Source of the DNA: Methylobacterium ajmalii
GTDB taxonomy: Bacteria > Pseudomonadota > Alphaproteobacteria > Rhizobiales > Beijerinckiaceae
Reading direction: 5' to 3'
DNA: 39,601 nt
Assembly (NCBI RefSeq): GCF_016613415.1
Contig: NZ_JACWCT010000122.1
Coordinates: forward strand, 1 to 39,601
Shown here piece by piece: positions 23,318-32,239 of this stretch (positions are counted from its first letter, which is position 1; each line of letters starts with the position of its first letter). Under the pieces are notes generated by a model. It worked only from the letters and a program-made list of their open reading frames with translations. It did not search any database and was not told the origin of the DNA. A program made the translations under genes and the position numbers.

Positions 23318-24466
23318 GTGGAGATGGTTCAGACCGGGGGCCGGCCGCTGACGCGCGCCGCCCTCGCCGGACAGAGACGCGCCCTCGAGGACGGGCGTAC
23401 GATCACGCGCAAGGAATTGTCGGCGTCCGCCCGCGAGGCGGCGAAGGCGCTCGGCCTGCGCCCGGCCCTGCGCCTGGTGCTGTCCGAGCTCGTCGCCGCA
23501 TGGGGCGAGCAGGAGTGGTCGCGCCTGATCGTATGGCCGTCGAACGCCTACCTGGTCTCGCGCACCGGGCTGTCGGAGCGCGCCGTCCGCTACGCCTTGC
23601 GCGACCTCGTCGCGCTGGAAGTCGTCACGCCGAAGGATTCGGCGAACGGCAAGCGCTACGCCGTGCGGGGACGCGACGGCGCGATCGTCGACGCCTTCGG
23701 ATTCGACCTGACGCCGCTCCAGGCCCGCCGGGGCGACTGGGCGCAGGCGATCCAGGCCCGTGCCGAGGCGCGCGAGCGCCGCCGCCGCGCCTTCGACCTG
23801 CTCACGATCCACCGCCGCGCCGTCGGCGAAGCGCTGACCGCCCTCGCGTCCCGCTACCCCGGCACGCCGCTCGCCGACCTCGCCGAGGTCCAGGCGAGCC
23901 TCGAGGCGAGCACCCCGGAGCGTCGCGGCTCGGGTGATCCGGACCTCGTCCTCGATGCCTGGAGCGAGCTGCGCCAGATGGTGGAAACGCGCTTCTACGC
24001 AGCCGGCTGTGACGGCACGGCTTGCCCGCACATAGAAGCAGAAAAAGAATCTCCTACCGAGACTTGGAGCAAGGGCTCAGCGGGGAACGCGGATCCCGTC
24101 GGCGAGATCGACCGGGCGGAGGAGACGCCGTCACCGACGCTGGTCGTCGAGGCCTGCCCGGTGGTGCGCGACCTCGTCGGCGAGATCCGAAGCGAGCACG
24201 AGATCCTGGATGCGGGCCTGCGCCTGCGGGCCACGATCGGCGCGCATCAGAGCGCCTGGGCCGAGGCGCGCGACGGGCTCGGCGCCTACGAGGCGGCGAT
24301 CCTGGTGCTGATCGTCGCCCAGCTCCACGACGACGACGTCGCGTCGGGGCAGAACCGGATCCGCAATCCCGGCGGCTACTTCCGGCGCCTCGTGCGCCTC
24401 GCCGCGGAAGGGCGTTACCGGCCGGGAACGGAACTCCTCGCCATGCGCCGGCGGCGGATGACGTGA
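23318..24466 (+). CDS. repC: Replication initiation protein RepC
   Basis: 382 residues from GTG 23318, which sits well spaced behind AAGGAGG; ATG 23324 is the alternative. The N-terminal half has the RepC signatures ALRLVLSELVAAWGEQ, LIVWPSNAYLVSRTGLSERA and VVTPKDSANGKRYAVRGRDG, then FGFDLTPLQARRGDWA. This is the winged-helix DNA-binding part. The C-terminal part (about 290-375) ends in AAILVLIVAQLHDD and NPGGYFRRLV, also typical. RepC starts replication of repABC and repC-only plasmids and chromids at an origin inside its own gene. repA and repB are absent here; a small RHH protein takes their place upstream. It may be a functional minimal replicon or the remnant of an integrated one. Confidence 0.9.
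   Translation: MEMVQTGGRPLTRAALAGQRRALEDGRTITRKELSASAREAAKALGLRPALRLVLSELVAAWGEQEWSRLIVWPSNAYLVSRTGLSERAVRYALRDLVALEVVTPKDSANGKRYAVRGRDGAIVDAFGFDLTPLQARRGDWAQAIQARAEARERRRRAFDLLTIHRRAVGEALTALASRYPGTPLADLAEVQASLEASTPERRGSGDPDLVLDAWSELRQMVETRFYAAGCDGTACPHIEAEKESPTETWSKGSAGNADPVGEIDRAEETPSPTLVVEACPVVRDLVGEIRSEHEILDAGLRLRATIGAHQSAWAEARDGLGAYEAAILVLIVAQLHDDDVASGQNRIRNPGGYFRRLVRLAAEGRYRPGTELLAMRRRRMT
24025..24080. other. Possible origin (AT-rich segment inside repC)
   Basis: Within repC, between its N- and C-terminal domains, the sequence CATAGAAGCAGAAAAAGAAT and its surroundings are clearly AT-richer than the rest of the gene. In repABC plasmids the origin was mapped to an AT-rich stretch in the middle of repC. 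The equivalence here is by position only. Confidence 0.35.
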
Positions 24467-24573
24467 CGGACGGGAAGGAACGGTCCCGTCGCGACGACGA
24501 ACCGCCCCCACCGCTGAGCGCTCGACACTGAACCAGGCCTTCGCTAGCTCTGTGGGGCGGGAGGATAAACACG

Positions 24574-24867
24574 ATGCTGCGTTTTATGATTGTATTATTA
24601 TCGTGTTCGATCACGATGGTCGGACCCGCCTGCGCGCGGCTGGGCGTGGACGACCTTGCATCGACTTGGCCGAAGGCGGCGGCGACCGACAAGATCGATT
24701 TCGCGATACGGATGGGCAAGGCCATGAGTTCGCTCGCGCCCGGGCTCGATCGCGACTACTTCATGCGATGCCTGGAGGAGACCGCCAATATCGGCGATAC
24801 CAAGGCGTTGACGCTGAGCGACATGGTACGCACCTGCGTCGCGCTCCATGCCGCCCATGACGAGTAG
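24574..24867 (+). CDS. Small secreted hypothetical protein with atypical 5' codons
   Basis: 97 residues, GGGAGGA 7 bases before the ATG. A signal peptide (about 1-21, MLRFMIVLLSCSITMVGPAC) may be lipoprotein-like or Sec-type. The mature part (ARLGVDDLASTWPKAAATDK onward) is helical with a cysteine at RCLEE and another near the end (VRTCVALHA). The first codons include GTA and two consecutive TTA leucines (24595-24600), rare in this GC-rich sequence. This may help translation start or mark foreign origin. Family not recognised. Confidence 0.6.
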   Translation: MLRFMIVLLSCSITMVGPACARLGVDDLASTWPKAAATDKIDFAIRMGKAMSSLAPGLDRDYFMRCLEETANIGDTKALTLSDMVRTCVALHAAHDE

Positions 24868-24897
24868 GTCTCTGCCGGCCGCGGTCGGGAAACGCCG

Positions 24898-25380
24898 ATG
24901 AGGCGCAGCTTGCTCGCCTCGGCCCTCCTCGTCGCGGGCCTTGCCGGTGCGCTGTTCGCGCAGTTGCGGTCTTCGGGCGACGCACCGGTCTCCGGGCCCG
25001 ATCCTGCCCCCGGCGGTTCCGGCACGGTGCGGGAGCGGACGGCGAGCCTGTTCTGCGAGTTCACCAACATGGCCGACCAGGCGCCGCGGGTCGGATTCTA
25101 CTTCCATGTCGTGTCCGAACGGGCGTCACCCGCCTTCGCGCTGATGTTCCGACGGGAGCAGGACGGCTCCCAGGTCGATTTCGGCGGCCCGGAGGCACCC
25201 TCGCCGATCTGGACGCTCGACGGGTCCGACAGCCCGGCCGTCCTCCGCTCGCCGGAGGACGACACGCGGATCAACCTCTACGGTTACGAGCCCGGTCGCA
25301 CCGGTACCGTCTGGTTCGAGGCCGGGCTGCGCAGCATTCCCTACAAGAATCTCGGCGGCCACTGCCGCCAGAGCGCTTGA
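24898..25380 (+). CDS. Secreted or anchored hypothetical protein
   Basis: 160 residues. The hydrophobic N-terminus (about 4-22, SLLASALLVAGLAGALFAQL) is a signal peptide or anchor. A Gly/Pro/Ser linker (about 26-43) precedes a beta-rich domain with two cysteines (LFCEF and the C-terminal GHCRQSA), plausibly joined. The stop overlaps the next start (TTGA), so the two are probably translated together. Family not recognised. Confidence 0.6.
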   Translation: MRRSLLASALLVAGLAGALFAQLRSSGDAPVSGPDPAPGGSGTVRERTASLFCEFTNMADQAPRVGFYFHVVSERASPAFALMFRREQDGSQVDFGGPEAPSPIWTLDGSDSPAVLRSPEDDTRINLYGYEPGRTGTVWFEAGLRSIPYKNLGGHCRQSA

Positions 25381-25784
25381 CCGTGGCGAGGGCCACGGCG
25401 CTCCGGCGCGCACTCGCCGGCTCCCTCCTGGGCGCGATGCTCGCCGGACCGGCTGCGGCCCAGAGCGTGGTCGACGGATCGGATGCCGGGATCGGGATCG
25501 AGCGGACGGAGCGTCTTCTGGCGCTCGTGCGCCAGACCCTGCCCGGCCCCGACGCCAAGGTGACGGACTTGCGCGAGGGGCGCGCCGGTGCGGTGTGCGG
25601 GATGATCGAGATGCGAAACCGCATGGGCAGCTACACGGGCCCGCGTCCGTTCGTGTCCGATCCCGCATCGCGCGTCTTCGGGCGCCTCCCCGAAGGCCCG
25701 GAACTGCGCAACCCGGCGAGTGCCGCTGATTTCGCCGCGATGGAGCGGACGAAGCGGCTCTTCGCGCAGAACTGCGCCGAGTGA
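25377..25784 (+). CDS. Small secreted protein, paralogue of the convergent gene
   Basis: 135 residues from TTG 25377 (GTG 25383 is the alternative). Signal peptide about 1-29, ending GPAAAQ. The mature part shares a clear pattern with the minus-strand gene at 25903: DGSD--IG---T-R-LAL-RQ-L--PDAKVT-LR, then VCG---M/V---N and FGR-P-GPEL. Two cysteines are shared with that protein (VCG and the C-terminal C). Function unknown; secretion is the only firm property. Confidence 0.65.
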   Translation: MTVARATALRRALAGSLLGAMLAGPAAAQSVVDGSDAGIGIERTERLLALVRQTLPGPDAKVTDLREGRAGAVCGMIEMRNRMGSYTGPRPFVSDPASRVFGRLPEGPELRNPASAADFAAMERTKRLFAQNCAE

Positions 25785-25794
25785 GAGCGCGACG

Positions 25795-25818
25795 CCTTCG
25801 AACGGATCCGTTCGGAGG
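25795..25818. terminator. Palindrome between convergent paralogues
   Basis: CCTTCGAACGGA pairs fully with TCCGTTCGGAGG (one G-T wobble) with no loop needed. It lies 10 bases after the plus-strand stop. No U-tract; could be an end signal or a protein-binding palindrome. Confidence 0.35.
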
Positions 25819-25902
25819 GGCCAGGCCGAGACCGAGCGGATGTCGGCGCTGGTGCGTCAGCATCCGGGGCCATCGCTCCGATGCCCGGGCCGGGGCGGGC
25901 GC

Positions 25903-26313
25903 TCAGTCGTCGAGGCAGAGCCGGAAGTAGCTCTGGCGAATCGCCTCCTTCCCGGCGAAGCCCGCAGCGCGCGGGCTGAGGAGCTCTGGACCGTCCGGGA
26001 CGCGGCCGAACGTGCCGGAGGGAAGATCGACGACGAAGCCGCGCTCGCCGGTGTACAGGCCGTCGCGATTCTTGACGTTCACCGACCCGCAGACATGCGA
26101 GGCGCCACTCCGCCGCAATTGCGTCACCTTGGCGTCCGGGCTGTTCAGATCCTGCCGGATCAGTGCGAGGACGCGCGCCGTGTCGGCGGGACCGATCGTC
26201 CCATCCGATCCGTCCTCGACCGTCTGGGCCCAGGCGGGCCGCATCAGCACGAGCGCCAGAAATGCCAGGCAGGCGCTGGCGCGCCGACACCGCGCGCCCG
26301 GTCGGGACTGCAT
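25903..26313 (-). CDS. Small secreted protein, paralogue of the gene at 25377
   Basis: 136 residues. Signal peptide about 1-30 (CLAFLALVLMRPAWAQ). The mature region aligns with the plus-strand paralogue across its length, including DGSD, LALIRQDLNSPDAKVTQLRR, SHVCGSVNVKNRDGLYTG and FGRVPDGPELLSP. The pair is convergent with 118 bases between the stops, so it arose by inverted duplication or separate insertion. A GTG at 26328 would add five residues. Function unknown. Confidence 0.65.
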   Translation of the reverse strand: MQSRPGARCRRASACLAFLALVLMRPAWAQTVEDGSDGTIGPADTARVLALIRQDLNSPDAKVTQLRRSGASHVCGSVNVKNRDGLYTGERGFVVDLPSGTFGRVPDGPELLSPRAAGFAGKEAIRQSYFRLCLDD

Positions 26314-26499
26314 CTCGTGATCGTGCACCGGGGCCGCCCTCCCGTCGAGGCTCGCCGGCAGGTTAGGCCGGGCGCGGTCCGGGAACCACTCGCCGAAGGT
26401 CCAGGCGGGACCGTCCGGGGCCGGTCGGCGGAGGCTTCGTTGACAGGCCTCCTCGCGCCCTTGAGAACCGGTCGCAACGAACCGACGGGAGGACGACCC

Positions 26500-28215
26500 A
26501 TGGCCAAGGAGCCGCGCGACAAGGGCCTGCGCAAGGGCCTGACGAGCTACGGGGATGCGGGCTTCTCGCTCTTCCTGCGCAAGGCCTTCATCAAGGCGGC
26601 CGGCTATTCCGACGACGCCCTCGACCGGCCGATCGTCGGCATCACCAACACGGCCTCCGACTACAATCCCTGCCACGGCAACGCCGCGCAGCTGATCGAG
26701 GCGGCCAAGCGCGGGGTGATGCTGGCCGGCGCGATGCCGATGGTGTTTCCGACGATCTCGATCCACGAGAGCTTCGCCCATCCGACCTCGATGTACCTGC
26801 GCAACCTGATGGCGATGGACACCGAGGAGATGATCCGGGCCCAGCCGATGGACGCGGTGATCGTCATCGGCGGCTGCGACAAGACCCTGCCGGCGCAGGT
26901 GATGGCGGCGGCCTCCGTCGACCTGCCGACCGTGGTGATCCCGGTCGGCCCGATGGTGGTCGGCCACCACCGCGGCGAGGTCCTGGGCGCCTGCACCGAT
27001 TGCCGGCGGCTCTGGGGGGCGCACCGGGCCGGCGAGATCGACGAGCGGGAGATCGAGACCGTCAACGGGCGCCTCGCGCCGTCCGTCGGCACCTGCATGG
27101 TGATGGGCACCGCCTCCACCATGGCCTGCATGATCGAGGCGATGGGCCTCGCCCTGCCGATGTCGGCCACGATTCCCGCCCCCCACGCCGAGCGCATCCG
27201 CCTCGCCGAGGCGAGCGGCGCCGTCGCCGCCGCGATGGCGAAGACCGGCGGCCCGCGCCCGAGCGAGATCATGACGGAGGCCTCGATCCGCAACGCCCAG
27301 GTGGTGATGCAGGCGATCGGCGGCTCGACCAACGGGGTGATCCACCTCACCGCCATGGCGAACCGCGCCGGGATCGACCTCGACCTCGCGAGCCTCGATC
27401 GGATCGGCCGCGAGGTGCCGGTGCTCGTCGACCTCAAGCCGTCCGGCGACCACTACATGGAGCATTTCCACCATGCCGGCGGCGTGCCGGCCCTGCTGCG
27501 GGCGCTCGGCGACCGGATCGACCTCGATGCGCCGACCATTACCGGGGCGAGCCTGCGCGAGGTCGCGGCCGCGGCCGAGGAGGTGCCGGGCCAGACCGTG
27601 ATTCGCTCGCCGGATGCGCCGATCAAGCCGATCGGCGCCATGGCGGTGCTCACCGGCAACCTCGCGCCCCGCGGCGCGCTGATCAAGCACTCGGCGGCGA
27701 CGCCGAAACTCCTCCAGCACGAGGGCCGGGCCCTGGTGTTCGACTCGATTCCCGACATGGCGGCGCGGATCGACGACCCAGACCTCGACGTCTCGGCCGA
27801 CGACGTGCTGGTCCTGCGCAACGCGGGCCCGAAGGGCGCGCCGGGCATGCCGGAGGCCGGCTACCTGCCGATCCCGAAGAAGCTCGCCCGCCAGGGCGTG
27901 AAGGACATGGTGCGGATCTCGGACGCGCGGATGAGTGGCACGGCCTTCGGCACCATCGTGCTGCACGTCACGCCGGAATCGGCGGTGGGCGGACCGCTCG
28001 CCCTGGTGCGCACCGGCGACCGGATCCGGCTCGACGTGGCGGGCCGGCGCATCGACCTCCTGGTGGAGGAGGCCGAGCTTGCCGCGCGGGCGGAGGCCCT
28101 GCCGCCCCCGGCGCGGCCGGACTGGGCGGCGCGGGGCTATGCCCGCCTGTTCCACGACACCGTCACCCAGGCCGACGAGGGCTGCGACTTCGACTTCATG
28201 CGCCGCGAGGGCTGA
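26500..28215 (+). CDS. IlvD/Edd-family dehydratase
   Basis: 571 residues, GGGAGG before the ATG. Iron-sulfur cluster ligands are in the expected places: C58 (YNPCHGN), C126 (IGGCDKT) and C199 ([12 protein letters not shown]). The C-terminal [12 protein letters not shown] loop is also typical. The family includes dihydroxy-acid dehydratase (branched-chain amino acids), 6-phosphogluconate dehydratase, and sugar-acid dehydratases such as arabonate and xylonate dehydratase. The length and the neighbouring zinc alcohol dehydrogenase, with no other ilv genes near, favour a sugar-acid or other catabolic dehydratase over biosynthetic IlvD. This is inference. Confidence 0.85.
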   Translation: MAKEPRDKGLRKGLTSYGDAGFSLFLRKAFIKAAGYSDDALDRPIVGITNTASDYNPCHGNAAQLIEAAKRGVMLAGAMPMVFPTISIHESFAHPTSMYLRNLMAMDTEEMIRAQPMDAVIVIGGCDKTLPAQVMAAASVDLPTVVIPVGPMVVGHHRGEVLGACTDCRRLWGAHRAGEIDEREIETVNGRLAPSVGTCMVMGTASTMACMIEAMGLALPMSATIPAPHAERIRLAEASGAVAAAMAKTGGPRPSEIMTEASIRNAQVVMQAIGGSTNGVIHLTAMANRAGIDLDLASLDRIGREVPVLVDLKPSGDHYMEHFHHAGGVPALLRALGDRIDLDAPTITGASLREVAAAAEEVPGQTVIRSPDAPIKPIGAMAVLTGNLAPRGALIKHSAATPKLLQHEGRALVFDSIPDMAARIDDPDLDVSADDVLVLRNAGPKGAPGMPEAGYLPIPKKLARQGVKDMVRISDARMSGTAFGTIVLHVTPESAVGGPLALVRTGDRIRLDVAGRRIDLLVEEAELAARAEALPPPARPDWAARGYARLFHDTVTQADEGCDFDFMRREG

Positions 28216-28291
28216 GCGGGGCGGCCGGCGGTCTGGTCAGGCGGGGAACTTTAGGTCAAACGCTCCCGCGACGGCAGGAGAACGATTCGAC

Positions 28292-29335
28292 ATGAAGGCG
28301 ATGCTCTTCGAGCTCTTCGACCAGGCGCCGGAGATCCGCGACGTGCCGGACCCCTCGCCGGCGGCCGACGGCGTCGTGATCGACGTCAAGGCGACCGGGC
28401 TGTGCCGCAGCGACTGGCACGGCTGGAAGGGCCACGACACCGACATCCGCCTGCCCCACGTCCCGGGGCACGAATTCGCCGGCGTGGTCGCGGCCGTCGG
28501 CGCGCGGGTCGGGCGCTTCCGGGTCGGCGACCGGGTCACGGTGCCGTTCATCGCGGCTTGCGGCCAGTGCGGCGAATGCCATGCCGGCCACCAGCAGGTC
28601 TGCGAGGCGCAGTTCCAGCCCGGCTTCACCCATTGGGGCTCGTTCGCCGAATACGTCGCGATCGACCGGGCCGACCACAACCTGGTGCGGCTGCCCGACG
28701 ACATGACCTTCGCCACGGCGGCGAGCCTCGGCTGCCGCTTCGCGACCTCGTTCCGGGCGGTGGTCGACCAGGGGCGGGTGCGCGGCGGCGAGTGGGTCGC
28801 GGTCCACGGGGCCGGCGGCGTCGGCCTCTCGGCGATCATGATCGCGGCGGCGCTCGGCGCCAACGTCGTGGCGGTGGACATCGCCGAGGGCAAGCTCGCG
28901 CTCGCCCGCGCCATGGGCGCCTGCGCGACGATCAACAGCCGCGAGGTCCACGACGTGGTCGAGGCGGTGCGGGAGGTGACGCGGGGCGGCGCCCACGTGT
29001 CGATCGACGCGCTCGGCCACCCCGAGACCTGCTTCAACTCGATCGCCAACCTGCGCCGGCGCGGGCGCCACGTCCAGGTCGGCCTGATGCTCGCCGACCA
29101 CGCCCGGGCGGAGGTGCCGATGGCCCGGGTCATCGCCCACGAGCTCGAGATCTACGGCAGCCACGGCATGCAGGCCTGGCGCTACGACGCGATGCTGGAG
29201 ATGATCCGGGCCGGCCGGCTGCAGCCGGAGCGGCTCCTCGGCGAGACCCTGTCGCTCGCCGAGGCGATTCCGGCCCTGATGGCGATGGACCGTGCGGCGC
29301 CCGACGGCATCGCGATCATCGACCCGCGGGCCTGA
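28292..29335 (+). CDS. Zinc-dependent alcohol dehydrogenase (MDR family)
   Basis: 347 residues. Catalytic zinc ligands C38, H60-E61 and C148 and the structural zinc cysteines C90, C93, C96 and C104 are all present. The NAD(P)-binding motif GAGGVG is at 173-178, followed by an acidic VDIAE that suggests NAD preference. It follows the dehydratase by 76 bases on the same strand, with GGCAGGAG upstream. The two probably act in one pathway, with the dehydrogenase oxidising a hydroxyl group before or after dehydration. Substrate not determinable from sequence. Confidence 0.87.
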   Translation: MKAMLFELFDQAPEIRDVPDPSPAADGVVIDVKATGLCRSDWHGWKGHDTDIRLPHVPGHEFAGVVAAVGARVGRFRVGDRVTVPFIAACGQCGECHAGHQQVCEAQFQPGFTHWGSFAEYVAIDRADHNLVRLPDDMTFATAASLGCRFATSFRAVVDQGRVRGGEWVAVHGAGGVGLSAIMIAAALGANVVAVDIAEGKLALARAMGACATINSREVHDVVEAVREVTRGGAHVSIDALGHPETCFNSIANLRRRGRHVQVGLMLADHARAEVPMARVIAHELEIYGSHGMQAWRYDAMLEMIRAGRLQPERLLGETLSLAEAIPALMAMDRAAPDGIAIIDPRA

Positions 29336-29420
29336 AGCCTCGACTGCCCGTCGCCGGAACGCGGCGGGCGTCTCGCGACCGGATCTCGCCGCCCAGACCG
29401 TGCCGCCCAGAACTTGGCGT

Positions 29421-31556
29421 TCAGAACTTCGCGGTCAGGAAAAGCCGCACGTTGCGGCCCGGCAGCAGCACCTCGTCCTTCTTGAACGAGGCGGCGTTGC
29501 GGATGTCGGCGTCGAGCAGGTTGCGGCCCTGTAGGCCGAGGGTCACCTCGCTGGCGCCGTAGACCGCCGGGTCGACCGCCTTGGTGTAGCTCAGCTCGGC
29601 GCGCAGGTCGTCGTAGCCGGCGGTGTCGGTCTCGAACGGGGCGGTCTTCGTCTGTGCGAAGGCGTGCAGCAGGTTCACTCGGGCGAACCAGCCGTCCGCC
29701 CGCAGGTAGACGCCGCCGCCGAGCCGGTAGGGCGGGATGCGCGGCACGTTGGTGCCGTCGTCGAACTTCGCGCGCACGAAGTCGAACTGTCCCTCGACGC
29801 CGATGAAGCCGTTGCCGACCGGCAGGGCGTCGTACTGGCCGATCAGCTCGGCGCCGTAGAAGGTGGCGTTCTGCTGCGAGTAGACGATCTGGCGCAGCTC
29901 GTCGCCGGTGCCGCAGCTGGCGAAGTCGTCGTCGCACAGATTGCCGGTCAGGCGCTTGTAGATGAAGCCGGTGTAGCGGGTGTAGTAGCCGGTGGCCTCG
30001 AAGCGCAGCGGCCCGTCGCCGTGGCGGATGCTGGCCTCGACCGTGCGGGCCCGCTCCAGCCGCAGCCGCGGATCGCCGATCTCGAAGGTCGCGGTGGCGT
30101 CGTGGGGGCCTTGCGAAAACAGCTCGTAGCCGGTCGGCGCCCGCTCGACGTAGGAGCCGGTGAGGCTCGCCACGAAGCCGTAGGGCAGGTCCTGCAGCAC
30201 CCCGGCGCTGGCGCTCTTCGGCGCGAAGCGGCGGGTCAGGCGATAGGTGAACGGGTCCTCGCCCTCGACCGGCAGGTAGTCGCCGGGAAACAGGGAGGCG
30301 GTGCTGCGCACCCGGTCGCCCTCGATCCGGCCGGCGGCCTGGAGCCGGGTGCCGGGCAGGACCTCGAGCTGCTCGAACACGTAGACGGCGCCGGAGCGCG
30401 AATCGGTCCTCGGCAGGAAGGCTTCGAGCTGGGTGTTGATCGCGCGCCGGTCGGCCTGGACGCCGATGGCGCCGGTGAGCGTGCCGAGCGCGGTGAAGAC
30501 CGGGACGTGCTGCGCCTCGATCCGGATCTCGCCCTCGCGATTCTTGAAGATCGCCTGCTGGCCCTCGATCCCGTCGCCGCCGATGCCGATCTCGTCGTGG
30601 CGGTAGACCGAGTAGCCGGCCCAGTAGCGGATCGCCTCGAACGGCCCGCCGAGCGGCCGGATCTCGCCGCGCGAGATCACCCGGTCCTGGTTCGGGGTCA
30701 GGCGGGTGCGGGCCTGCTCGGCCTCGCCGCCGGGAATCGCGTAGATCGCGTCGTAGTGGCTGAAGGCGACACCGACGAAGCCGCGGTCGCCGATCGCCGA
30801 GACGCCGACCGAGCCCCCTTGCGACTCGTTGTAGGAGTTGCGCTGTATCCCGCCGGGGATCGCGTAGCTGTCGGATGCCGTCTTGAAGCCGTCGGCGTGG
30901 ACGGCGAAGCCATCCTTGCCCGCATCCACAGTCGCGGCGCCCAGCCGGCCGTTGTCGACGGTCGAGTATCCGGTGGTGACCTGCCCGGCATAGCCGTTCG
31001 CCGGGATGTAGGTCGGCACCCTGTTGTTCTCGGCCGAGATCACGCCGCCGATGGCGCCCGAGCCGTAGCGCAGGGTGGCGGGGCCGCGGATCACCTCGAG
31101 CCGGTCGGCCACCAGCGGGTTGACCGGGACGGTGTGGTCCTCGCCGAGATCCGACACGCCGCCGTTGACGATGCCGTTCTCCTGGATGCGCACCCGGGCG
31201 TTGTCGAGGCCGCGGATGATCGGCCGGGAGGCCGCGCCCGGGGCGTAGGTGGTCGAGGAGATGCCCGGCCGGTCGAACAGCGCGTCGCCCAGCGTGCGCG
31301 GCTGGTCCCGGGCGATCTGCTCCTGGGTCACCACCGTGACCGGCGAGAAGGTATTGGTGACGACCGGCAGCACGCCGATGGGAAAGCCCGTGCCGGAGGC
31401 CGGCGCCGCGGCCGGCCGCGAGACGATCGGGCTCGGCGACGAGACGGTGATCTCGTCGAGCTTGATGTCCTCGGCCCGCGCCGCGGTTCCGGCGGCGAGA
31501 ACGAGGGGGAGCGCGGTGCTCAGCGCCAGCAGGTCCGGGCGGCGGCGATACGACAT
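29421..31556 (-). CDS. TonB-dependent outer-membrane receptor, possibly for zinc
   Basis: 711 residues. Signal peptide about 1-28 (ending ARAED). The plug domain (about 60-190) has VVTQEQIARDQPRTLGDALF, RPIIRGLDNARVRIQENG and LEVIRGPATLRYGSGAIGGV; the rest is the 22-strand barrel ending in the terminal aromatic F (FLTAKF). The plug segment GGVSDLGEDHTVPVNPLVA resembles ZnuD-type zinc receptors (recollection). A half-site like that of the zinc regulator Zur lies 15 bases upstream of the start. Both points make zinc the favoured substrate, but heme or siderophore cannot be excluded. Confidence 0.87.
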   Translation of the reverse strand: MSYRRRPDLLALSTALPLVLAAGTAARAEDIKLDEITVSSPSPIVSRPAAAPASGTGFPIGVLPVVTNTFSPVTVVTQEQIARDQPRTLGDALFDRPGISSTTYAPGAASRPIIRGLDNARVRIQENGIVNGGVSDLGEDHTVPVNPLVADRLEVIRGPATLRYGSGAIGGVISAENNRVPTYIPANGYAGQVTTGYSTVDNGRLGAATVDAGKDGFAVHADGFKTASDSYAIPGGIQRNSYNESQGGSVGVSAIGDRGFVGVAFSHYDAIYAIPGGEAEQARTRLTPNQDRVISRGEIRPLGGPFEAIRYWAGYSVYRHDEIGIGGDGIEGQQAIFKNREGEIRIEAQHVPVFTALGTLTGAIGVQADRRAINTQLEAFLPRTDSRSGAVYVFEQLEVLPGTRLQAAGRIEGDRVRSTASLFPGDYLPVEGEDPFTYRLTRRFAPKSASAGVLQDLPYGFVASLTGSYVERAPTGYELFSQGPHDATATFEIGDPRLRLERARTVEASIRHGDGPLRFEATGYYTRYTGFIYKRLTGNLCDDDFASCGTGDELRQIVYSQQNATFYGAELIGQYDALPVGNGFIGVEGQFDFVRAKFDDGTNVPRIPPYRLGGGVYLRADGWFARVNLLHAFAQTKTAPFETDTAGYDDLRAELSYTKAVDPAVYGASEVTLGLQGRNLLDADIRNAASFKKDEVLLPGRNVRLFLTAKF

Positions 31557-31570
31557 CGTGGTTCCAGGTA

Positions 31571-31589
31571 GATGTTATATCGTTTCATC
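31571..31589. promoter_or_regulatory. Zur-like half-site upstream of TonB receptor
   Basis: GATGTTATATCGTTTCATC: the left half GATGTTATA looks like a Zur half-site, the right half is degenerate (outer GATG/CATC pairs kept). On the minus strand it also contains TATAAC, a possible -10. It ends 15 bases from the receptor start. Weak assignment. Confidence 0.4.
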
Positions 31590-31652
31590 TGCCCGTGAGG
31601 GCGGAGCGCTGGCAAGCCGTTCGCCGTCCGCGATCCATCGAATCCCCGGAAT

Positions 31653-31669
31653 GTTACACTGTTACAACA
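31653..31669. promoter_or_regulatory. Tandem TGTTACA motif in divergent region
   Basis: TGTTACA occurs at 31653-31659 and again at 31661-31667, eight bases apart, in the 211-base region between the TonB receptor and the SpoIIAA-like gene. The word matches TGTTATA in the site at 31573. It may be an additional operator. Confidence 0.35.
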
Positions 31670-31767
31670 CTGGGGCCTGCCGCCCCGCGGATCCAAACCG
31701 CCGATTCGCCGTTTGACCGGGACGACCGGCAGGGACGACCCGCCGGGAGACGGCGGGGGAGGCAGGC

Positions 31768-32169
31768 ATGACCACGGCACCGAACGGCTCGATCATCCAG
31801 CGCGAGGCCCCGCGCCGGGACCTCGTCGCCTTCGAGATCAGGGACCGGATCACCAGGCCCGACATCGAGTGGATGTCGGGCATCGTGGACGCGGCGATGA
31901 CGGCGCACGGCACGATCGACATGCTGCTCGTCATGTCGCACTACGAGGGCTCGGATCTCGGGGCGCGGTTCGACGGCTACGCCACCGGGGTGATGGCCCG
32001 CTCGGTCGCCCATATCCGCCACTACGTGGTGGTCGGCGCGCCGGCCTTCGCCCGGGCGATGATCAGCCTGTCGGGCGCCGTGCTGCCGGTCGAGACCAAG
32101 ACCTTCGACCTCGCCGACGAGGCCGCGGCCTGGGCCTATCTCGCCGAGGCCGGACCGGCCAAGGCCTGA
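31768..32169 (+). CDS. SpoIIAA-like (STAS-related) protein
   Basis: 133 residues, GGGAGG before the ATG. The pattern LVAFEIRDRITRPDIEWMSG, then IDMLLVMSHYEGSDLGARF and VVVGAPAFARAMI matches the SpoIIAA-like family, which has a STAS/CRAL-TRIO-like alpha-beta fold. No signal peptide, so cytosolic. Members are thought to sense or bind small molecules or lipids; no pathway is assigned. Divergent from the TonB receptor. Confidence 0.75.
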   Translation: MTTAPNGSIIQREAPRRDLVAFEIRDRITRPDIEWMSGIVDAAMTAHGTIDMLLVMSHYEGSDLGARFDGYATGVMARSVAHIRHYVVVGAPAFARAMISLSGAVLPVETKTFDLADEAAAWAYLAEAGPAKA

Positions 32170-32239
32170 TCGGGCCATCCTGGTCGGACAAGGGTCGATC
32201 CGCGAAGGCGTGGTCGGCCGAAGGAGGAGCGGGGGAATC

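Noticed and set aside
28256..29164. Minus-strand frames opposite the alcohol dehydrogenase
   Set aside because: Shadow of a gene with all zinc ligands and a cofactor motif intact.
29380..29430. Short duplicated word (CAGAACTT) at the TonB receptor 3' end
   Set aside because: Only eight bases; chance or a minor slip, no effect on the reading frame.
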